This document shows, piece by piece, positions 57,338-64,000 of a stretch of DNA of 64,000 nt. Position 1 is the stretch's first letter. Each line of letters opens with the position of its first letter. The DNA is from Merluccius polli. Its lineage: Eukaryota; Chordata; Actinopteri; Gadiformes; Merlucciidae. A program made the position numbers and the translations under genes. The notes beneath the pieces are model-generated. The model was not told the origin of the DNA, made no database searches, and was given only the letters and a program-made list of their open reading frames with translations. The stretch covers positions 146,501 through 210,500 of the forward strand of contig JAOPHQ010002560.1 of the NCBI GenBank assembly GCA_030340625.1, given 5' to 3'.

Positions 57338-58240
57338 CTCAGCAGGAGGGTGCAGTCAAGGGAAAGTGAACGAAGTATGGCAGTATGTCAGGGACTGTCA
57401 CTGGTCTGGATCCAAGAGGGCAAAACTTTACCTGACAAGTAACAATAGTGGAGTGGCATGTGTTTAGTTAGATAAAGACTTCATGTAGTTAGACAGAGCA
57501 TTTTATCTTGTTCTAAACGCCATTAATATTGTCCACGGTTTTAAAAGATTTTAAAAGCTAGCATAAGACACAGACTTTGCGCATTTCGCTAGGAATTCAT
57601 TGAGCTTTTCTAATGCAGGAAGTTACAGAATAAGATTCGGTTTTGAGAAATACTATGTAATACTATGTCACAATCCCTTTAAGGGTCAACACATGGACTT
57701 CTCGGTGTCAATGTTTAGGCTTTAAAGACCAAGCCTGCTGGGGGGATGTTAGGTATAAGCCTTGAAGTGTGAAGTACTTACTCTATGAACGTCCTTGTTG
57801 GCTTCTAAAGCCAGTCTGCCCTCAGAGAACAGTCACTGCATCGGTTTTTATGAGCCACTTTATAGTTATGTATATTTAACGTATATACACACTTTATGTA
57901 CATTGATGTGTATAAATATGGACATTTTATTTATTTTTTTTCTACATTTGTATTGCCTTGTCGTATGTGGGTTTTTTTTTTAAACTTACATTTACTCTAT
58001 TTTCTCTTATCTTGAGCAGAGAAGTTGGAACATAAACGATTCATCCCCATGATCAATAACGTCATCTGAATCTGAATGTGAAAGAAAATAAACCCCATGT
58101 ATTCTCAACGCATAGGCAACAATCGCACCAATACGATTTATGGATTATTATAGATCAGCGTAATGGATAAAGGCTATACAAACAGTACACAGGTTGATCA
58201 AACTCTACGTTTTGAGTAAAGAATTGAATATAATACATAT
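57338..58240. other. putative 5' UTR intron, no feature recognised
   Basis: A+T-rich between the candidate non-coding exon and the start-codon exon. No repeat family or ORF supported. Confidence 0.35.
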
Positions 58241-58248
58241 ATTCCTAC

Positions 58249-58430
58249 CTTTGGTGAGTAAATCTTTAAGTTTGCTGCTTACTCTGAGGTCCAACACGGG
58301 TCCAACCACCGTCTGTTTACTGCGCTGCGGATGACGTGCCAGCCGTGCATCACCGCATCCCTCCTGCGGGTCGCTAACAGCGCCCCCCCTGGTCAGGAGG
58401 GTAATTATGGCAAGCCGTTTTAACATTTAA
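58249..58430 (-). other. slc37a3: candidate non-coding first exon of slc37a3
   Basis: On the minus strand a strong donor, CCAAAG|GTAGGAAT, ends a CpG-containing stretch about 0.9 kb upstream of the start-codon exon. No homologous peptide is recognised, so I read it as 5' UTR. The transcription start is not defined, and the right boundary is approximate. Confidence 0.4.
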
Positions 58431-58519
58431 TAGGGGTTATGCGCAACATACTTCCGCATTCTGCTAAACAAGTCTCATCACATCCGGTTCAGGTCCACTG
58501 TACCGCGCTCGCATTATGT

Positions 58520-58985
58520 TATTTATTAATCCGCACATCCAGACCGTCACCGGGGCTTCTGAGTAATATGTCCGAGGAGAGCAGCCCTCTCCCGGACTCA
58601 CGCTAGCTTTTATCGCTGTTTTTTTTTAAATTGTATTTATTAATCCACACTTCCAGGCCGTCACCGGGGCTTCAGAGTAATGTGTGTCCGAAGACAGTAG
58701 CCCTCTCCCGGACACAGACGCTAGCTTTAACCGCTGTTTATTTTTATTTATTTATTTTTTTAATCCGCACTTCCAGACCGTCACCGGGGCTTCAGAGTAA
58801 TGTGTCCGAGGAGAGCAGCCCTCTCCCGGACACAAGCTAGCTTTTAACCGCTGTTTAAAAAAAAAAAATGTATTTATTAATCCGCACTTCCAGACCGTCA
58901 CCGGGGCTTCAGAGTAATGTGTCCGAGGAGAGTAGCCCTCTCCCGGACTCACTCGATAGCTTTTACCGCTGTTTTTTTTTTTTTT
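58520..58985. repeat. tandem repeat, four units of 114-120 bp
   Basis: Units align at AGACCGTCACCGGGGCTTC (58541, 58655, 58775, 58892). Each contains CCCTCTCCCGGAC and a T-rich or A-rich run (CGCTGTTT...). Unit 2 has GGCCGTCACC. It lies between the putative first exon and the promoter-like stretch. Confidence 0.92.
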
Positions 58986-59099
58986 TTTTTTCCATCCATC
59001 TTTTCTTCTCACTAACATTCAGATGTTAAAACCAAATAAAACGCCAACAGTAAAAAGGGCTAACTAGGCCAAGTCAATAGCTGTCGCCATCAGTTCCTA

Positions 59100-59185
59100 C
59101 CGCTGCTACCGGCTTTAACGACAAGCGGAAGTCAGGAGACCAGTTTTCCGGTTTGGTCACGTGACGCTCGGCATAAAGCCCATAG
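59100..59185 (-). promoter_or_regulatory. candidate promoter with GTCACGTGAC palindrome and ETS-like site
   Basis: GTCACGTGAC at 59157-59166 is a perfect E-box palindrome identical to the core of TFEB/USF (CLEAR-type) sites. A CGGAAGT ETS-type motif lies about 30 bp to its left. The stretch is CpG-containing, not obviously repetitive, and lies upstream of the putative first exon of a lysosomal gene. The functional reading is inference; a divergent transcript is equally possible. Confidence 0.35.
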
Positions 59186-59199
59186 CTAGACTGGATATG

Positions 59200-60370
59200 T
59201 GTTGCATATATCTGCAATTCAGTTTCGCCTAGTCAAAAAGAACATTTCGGATATCCGCAACTACATTCCTCCTATCCACAATTGGCATTTCAGATATCCA
59301 CAAAGACATTCCTCCTAGGAGAAATTATGTCATTTTTGCCATTCACGTCTATGGGGTTTCTCATTACAGATATCTACAATTCAGTTGCGGATATCCACTA
59401 TGTGAATTACGGATATCTGCAACTGAATTGTAGATATCTGTAATTCCAGTTTGAGATATCTACAATTTGATTCTGACTACTCATAATTCCAGTTCAAGAT
59501 ATCTTTTAATTCACCTCAATTCAAGATATCTACATGTCCCTTTTCAGATATCTTAAATTAAGTTTTGACTAGGCGAAATTAAGTTGTAGATATCTCTAAC
59601 TGGAGTTAGGGATAGTCATAATTTCATTGTAGATATCTATTATCAAGTTATAGATATCTTGAAATGAATTTTGATTAGAGATATCTAAAATTGTAGATAT
59701 CTGTAACTTTCATTCCGCCTAGTCAAAATGTAATTACAGATATCTTGAATTAGAGTTTTGACTAGGCGAAATGACGTTTCAGATATCTGTAATGACAAAT
59801 TATAGGACCGCCTCCCACTTTAGGCGGGAGAGGAGCAGGTCGTTGTCGTTCTAATCATCATTCACACACAATTCACCTGTGTTCACTGATTACATCGGTC
59901 CATGGATATTAGCACCATGTCAGAGCAGCCGGAGGTCGGGCTTTTTAACCTTTTTAATCTTTCTGACGCTGCAGCCCGTGCCAGGCAGGAGCTGGCGGCA
60001 AGGAGAAATTACGTATTTCTGGATATCTAAAACGTCATGCCCAATAATTCGCACTCAAATGACATTTGAGATATCTTTAACTTTCATTCTGCCTAGTCAA
60101 AACTGAATTACAGATATCTGCAATTGTCATTTAAGATGTGTGACGAGTTGAATGTCGGTTTCCGTGACGTCATTGCAGATATCTGTAATTCAGTTTCGCC
60201 TAGTCAAAACTGAATTACAGATATCTTTATCTGTCGTTTCGACTAGTCACAATTACATTACAGATATCTTGAATGAAAATTCCAACTATTCAAAATGTAA
60301 TTACGACTAGTCAGAAAGAAGTTGTTGATATCTACAATGTTAATTCCGGATAGTCAAACTTAGTTGATAA
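59200..60370. repeat. GATATC-rich palindromic block
   Basis: About 24 GATATC sites in roughly 1.17 kb, mostly as AGATATCT. They are interleaved with GACTAGGCGAAAT, its complement form GCCTAGTCAAAA, and CAATTCAGT. No strict period: spacing varies from about 17 to 60 bp and both orientations occur. A central gap (about 59800-60020) holds a small ORF. I cannot assign a family. Confidence 0.9.
59902..60030 (+). CDS. 42-codon ORF inside the GATATC block
   Basis: MDISTMSEQPEVGLFNLFNL, then SDAAARARQELAARRNYVFL and DI, stop. An acidic/hydrophobic start and an Ala/Arg-rich amphipathic helix are visible. The stop is inside a GATATC motif. No family recognised; a retained transposon first exon is one possibility, chance is another. 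Confidence 0.3.
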   Translation: MDISTMSEQPEVGLFNLFNLSDAAARARQELAARRNYVFLDI

Positions 60371-60755
60371 ATGACAATTCGGCTTGCCATGATATGTGCG
60401 AAAACGAGCTCCAGTCAACGTGCACGTTACGCCTTCCCTCTTGCTCAAGTGTTTGCGACAGTTCAAGTACCAGAAAGCTAAACTCTGGCAAAAGCGAGCC
60501 TACAGCTTTTTATAGCTAATATTATTTTGGTATTTATAACGACTGTTTTGTTGATTGGGAATGCTGGGTTGTATTATATTTCCTTATTCTGGCATTTTCT
60601 AATCCAGAACATTGCCTATTGTTGGTGGAAAAAAACGACTGTCTTTACTTTTATTATGGTATATTTTTCTATTGAAGAACAGTTTAAAAGAGATTGCAGA
60701 TTTATTTTTGTTGTATTTAATTAGTATCAATAAAAAGCTAATAATTGTATTGTGC

Positions 60756-61200
60756 CACTGGCGTAACTATCGACAGTGCAACCGGTGCATTGCACCGGGG
60801 CCCAGACGCCGGTGGGGGGCTGTGAAGGGTTTATGTGGAGTGTGTGTTGTTGATGGCTGGTTTACAGCCTCACCTGGCCTGAGTCAGACTGATTGGACTC
60901 TGGCTGGGTGGGGCTGCACACCTGTGGTGCATGAGCAATCATGGCACCCAGGATAAACCAGCCATCAGCACACACACTCGAGGAGGAGCACAGTCATGAC
61001 TTGAAGTACCATCAGCTCGGCGTGTACCATTCTGCCTGAAACTCCAAATAAACACCTTGAATAACATCTACCCGTGTCCTGTGTCGGAGGGCCCCGAAAG
61101 AAAGCCACTTAGGTGGCGTGTGGCCGGACGTACCCCGCCACAGGGGCCATGAAGACGCCGGGGGGGGCCTCCCCCGTCAACAATCGCGCAGCACCCCTAT
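60756..61200. mobile_element. hAT-like fragment split by a solo LTR
   Basis: CACTGGCGTAACTATCGACA at 60756 looks like a hAT terminus. Sequence after the LTR (CCCCCGTCAACAATCGCGCA) repeats the interior of the 41.2-kb MITE. Confidence 0.4.
60821..61142 (+). mobile_element. solo LTR, 322 bp, with 5-bp target duplication
   Basis: TG...CA ends (TGTGAAGGGTTTATG / CCCCGCCACA), GGGGC on both sides (60816-60820, 61143-61147), and an AATAAA signal at about 61046. Same family as the next copy at 62.9 kb. Confidence 0.88.
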
Positions 61201-61837
61201 TGTGCTATATACTATTATACTATAGTATACTCTCTTTCAATGGCTCTGGCCACAGCCACGACTGGCTACGGTGGCTGGCTGCTGGCAACGTCTTCAGCCA
61301 CTGTCGCGACGCATCATGGCGCTTTTGGCGGGAAATAAAAACATACATCAAATAATATGTACATATAGCTTAGCCTATTTATCATATATGAGTTGATTCA
61401 CCAGGTGTTGAACTGCTCTGATTGATTCACCAGGTGATTTTGGCCAAAGTGGTCTAAGCTGGTAACTGATGCTTAATCAGCTGTAAGCTGTTAAATAGGA
61501 CTGAGGGGCACTGTCCTGTTTGGCAGTGAGTACTGAGCATGGTTGAGCTAGAATCCTGCAACAGTGACCGTAGTGTCAGGTTTTGTCGGTGTTGCACGGC
61601 ATTAAGCAAGTACATCTGTCTCTGTATGTCAATGGGCGTCCATATGCTGTGTCTCATTTAGGTCTGTCCCAGTTCTGTGGCTTTATTACGTGAAAAGAGC
61701 TGCCTCCAAATAGTTTTTGTTCAGTAGCTATGATTATGGTATGCAAAATGAAGAAGGGCCTCGCATTAGCTTTGCCTGGAGCCTCCAAATCACTAAAACC
61801 CCTCCTGGTGGTAGGATGTTTTGTCAATATATTCTAA

Positions 61838-61858
61838 TAATAATAATAATAATAATAT
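61838..61858. repeat. (ATA)n microsatellite
   Basis: About seven ATA units followed by TATACCTTATTAATCCCCAT, a LINE/SINE-tail-like sequence. Confidence 0.8.
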
Positions 61859-61929
61859 ACCTTATTAATCCCCATGGGGAAATTATTACTTATATTTGTC
61901 ATACTACATTTTTAGAGAATTTCATCATT

Positions 61930-62045
61930 GCATGCTTTTGCAAAGATGGACATGAAAAGAAGCGCAGCCATTACCATTGTCCATATTGCAACTTCAGGCC
62001 ATACTCAGGGCTTCCAACTTCACTAACCATTTCAAGAAAATACAT
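61930..62045 (+). pseudogene. C2H2-type zinc-finger exon of a repeat gene
   Basis: Encodes KKRSHYHCPYCNFRPYSGL and, after a frame change, a segment ending in FKKIHG with the expected His. This resembles the finger at the start of a multi-copy, uncharacterised fish gene family. A donor-like GTAGGT follows at about 62047. Confidence 0.45.
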
Positions 62046-62306
62046 GGTAGGTATGTTGCCTTCGATTACAGAATAAGTCATTGCAATTAGTCCAAACCTA
62101 TCTTGAATATATGGCAAAGCCGAGATGCATTTATTATGCATTCGAATCATGCTAATTGGTAACTTTTTCTCATTTGCTTTCAGGAATTCTTGGAGACACA
62201 AAAAGGATTACATATCTTATAGTGACTTGTACATTTTTGAGCAAATTACCTAAATCTAAAGAGTAACACAATCAATTGGAGTAACTTAAATTAGTCTGAA
62301 CATGTT

Positions 62307-62786
62307 TGTTAGGTTGAGGTAACAGGCGGACCCAAACACAGCACACAAACACTTGGTAAAGTTCAAAGAGTTTATTGCAGGGTTAGGGTTAGGGTTAGGG
62401 TTATAAAAAGCGTAGGTTCATAAAAAGCGTGAGGTGGACATGTAGAGGCTCCTTCTGGGTTGGTGAACCAAAGGCTTCTCCGGAGATGGCGGAAGGGAAT
62501 CAGGCTGGAGAACAAAGGCTGTGGCATGCAACGAGGCAGCAGGTTACTAGGCAGGTTGGCAATCACTGAGTGACAGTACGATCTGATGAAGCTGAAGAGG
62601 AAAGCCAGGTCTAATATACTGCAGAGATGTTTGGATGATTAGGTTCAGGTGTGCCTGCCAGGAGCTTAGGATCAGGTGGGAGGAGACGCACCATACACAC
62701 ACAACACAGAGGGAGACGAGGAGACACCAGGCGAGGGGAAAAACACCAGAGAACACAAGGAAAAGGAGTCTTTACGGACCATAACA
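62307..62786 (-). mobile_element. probable solo LTR, minus strand
   Basis: Minus-strand ends TGTTATGGTCCG and CTCAACCTAACA, an AATAAACTC signal, and GGGTCCGCCTGTTACC near the 3' end, as in fish Gypsy-type LTRs. The target duplication is not clear. Contains GGGTTAGGGTTAGGGTTAGG at 62381-62400. Confidence 0.55.
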
Positions 62787-62916
62787 GTTTTACCTGTATA
62801 TGCTGTGATATCACTGGTTGCTGAAAATTGTTTAAGCTGACTTTTTAATGTAAACCTCTTCACACTTTTTTAAGCATTGCTTATATAAATTGTGTATATT
62901 AAAGGCAGTTTATATT

Positions 62917-63238
62917 TGTGGAGGGTTTATGTGGAGTGTGTGTTGTTGGTGGCTGGTTTACAGCCTCACCTGGCCTGAGTCAGACTGATTGGACTCTGGC
63001 TGGGTGGGGCTGCACACCTGTGGTGCATGAGCAATCATGGCACCCAGGATAAACCAGCCATCAACACACACACTCGAGGAGGAGCACCGTCATGACTGGA
63101 TGTACTATCAGCTCGGCGAATACCAACTGGCCTTTAACTCCAATAAACACCTTTGAATAACATCTACCCGTGTCCTGTGTCGGAGGGGCCCAAAGGAAAG
63201 CCACTTAGGTGGCGTGTGGCCGGACCTACCCCGCCACA
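62917..63238 (+). mobile_element. solo LTR, 322 bp, with 5-bp target duplication
   Basis: TGTGGAGGGTTTATG / CCCGCCACA ends and ATATT on both sides (62912-62916, 63239-63243). AATAAA at about 63142. Same length and nearly the same sequence as 60821-61142. No internal retrotransposon domain lies between the two copies, and their target duplications differ, so they are separate insertions, not the two LTRs of one element. Confidence 0.92.
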
Positions 63239-63299
63239 ATATTATATTGATATATTTGTTTCAACAGCCCAAACGGTGGGCTGTTTGTTTTACTAAACA

Positions 63300-63850
63300 G
63301 CCCATCGAAAAAAATCACAGACTCGCACACAAACCCCAGCAGATCAGAGGTGAGGTGGAAGACACCACCTCTCAGCAGACTGTATCCTCCCTGCACTGCA
63401 AGAAAGTGTTTTCAGTGGCCAAAAACCTCAGGAAACATCCAAGTCCACTATCTGCACAGCCAACCCATTATCTGTGTAGACAAAAACCATGGTATATATG
63501 TCACCCCCAAAAATGACACTGGTGGTGTAATCCATCCCATTCATGTTGCAAAATCCACTGCAACGCAGATGATTGACTGTGAAAATGAGTGTCGTAGTGC
63601 AGTTGGCAGTCTCCCTAGGACTCCCAGGGAAAGAATGCAGCCATCTGCAAAGGACAGATGCAACGCCTTATGTGGAACAGGCATGTCTCTTACCTGAAGT
63701 ACTTGAGGACATTAAAACCACGGGCCTTCTCTCTTCAGAGAGAGCAAAACGATGTACAGAACTCTTTGAAGATGCCTCCCACAGTGCTGTAGATGCAGTT
63801 TACACTAAAAACTCAGGACATATTCTGCACCATGTGCAGAATGCTGAAAT
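63300..63850 (+). pseudogene. remnant of a multi-copy fish zinc-finger/repeat ORF
   Basis: SSLHCKKVFSVAKNLRKH, then in another frame IQVHYLHSQPIICVDKNHGI, VTPKNDTGGVIHPIHVAKST and IDCENECRSAVGSLP, then CTELFEDASHSAVDAVYTKN further on. The C-x-K...K-N-L-x-K-H piece looks like a degraded finger. It probably belongs with the finger exon at 61.93 kb, separated by the LTR insertions. Function unknown. Confidence 0.45.
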
Positions 63851-64000
63851 GCATTGTTTGTCAGAACACTGCTCATTTAAATCATTGTTATATAATATAT
63901 TATCATGCTACACAACAGCTTATTACATAAGGAGCAATAGCACACATTACATTATTTTAACTGTCACTTCACAATCAATTGTATATTTGTTAAAACATGT

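Noticed and set aside
58205..58426. 73-codon minus-strand frame over the candidate first exon
   Set aside because: No similarity to the SLC37 N-terminus and it reads through a strong splice donor; more likely 5' UTR.
62381..62402. Interstitial telomere
   Set aside because: Only about four TTAGGG units inside an LTR-like element.
60821..63238. A single LTR retrotransposon bounded by the two 322-bp repeats
   Set aside because: The 5-bp target duplications differ (GGGGC versus ATATT), and no gag or pol lies between.

Overview
This window looks like nuclear DNA of a teleost fish. It has one spliced vertebrate gene with introns flooded by transposable elements (TEs) typical of ray-finned fish: hAT, Tc1/mariner, PIF/Harbinger, L2/Rex-like LINEs, L1-type ORF1 remnants and small solo LTRs. 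Nothing bacterial, viral or CRISPR-like is visible. The only host gene I can support is slc37a3, a major-facilitator sugar-phosphate-exchanger-family protein of the lysosome. It lies on the minus strand: the start codon is at 57303 and the gene leaves the window at the left edge. Ten coding exons (about 382 of an expected ~490 residues) can be placed with matching GT/AG boundaries and continuous phase; the last ~110 residues lie off-window. A possible non-coding first exon (donor at 58248/58249) and a CpG-containing promoter-like stretch near 59.1-59.2 kb lie upstream. || Layout. 0.5-3.4 kb: exons 4-10 with short introns. 3.4-35.0 kb: intron 3, 31.6 kb, nearly all TE-derived. It holds a TTAA-flanked MITE, a ZMYM1-like hAT derivative (4.4-6.1 kb), an AGCTAGCGCTAGC minisatellite (6.5-6.95 kb), a 4.0-kb foldback element with two 1,580-bp arms (7.4-11.4 kb), an L2 LINE (11.6-12.9 kb), a BED-type hAT fragment (13.7-14.1 kb), a nearly complete endonuclease/RT LINE (15.9-19.5 kb), a Tc1/mariner DD36E copy (21.3-22.5 kb), a hAT element carrying two LINE insertions (23.4-28.2 kb), two opposed L1-type ORF1 remnants (28.9-30.95 kb) and smaller nested elements up to 34.5 kb. 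35.0-35.35 kb: exons 2 and 3. 35.35-57.2 kb: intron 1, 21.9 kb, again TE-filled. It includes a hAT with a poly-G tract (35.7-37.2 kb), a three-level nest of hAT > Harbinger > hAT MITE (38.9-43.1 kb), a second DD36E copy (43.2-44.4 kb), a hAT that hosts an intact 346-aa DD36E transposase gene (44.9-49.0 kb), and several MITEs. 57.2-58.4 kb: exon 1 and a putative 5' UTR exon. 58.5-59.0 kb: a 114-120 bp tandem repeat. 59.2-60.4 kb: an unusual block with about two dozen GATATC palindromes around a 42-codon ORF. 60.8-63.85 kb: three solo-LTR-like units and fragments of a zinc-finger-type repeat ORF. || How it fits together: the window is one host gene with a compact distal part (exons 4-10 in 2.9 kb) and two very large, repeat-filled proximal introns. 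The TE layers give a relative chronology. The DD36E copies are nearly identical to one another, and one is uninterrupted and TA-flanked, so they are the youngest layer; the hATs that host them are older. I did not find a convincing undescribed multi-gene system. The strongest candidates for something new are the 4.0-kb foldback element, the GATATC block with its mini-ORF, and the intact DD36E transposon.
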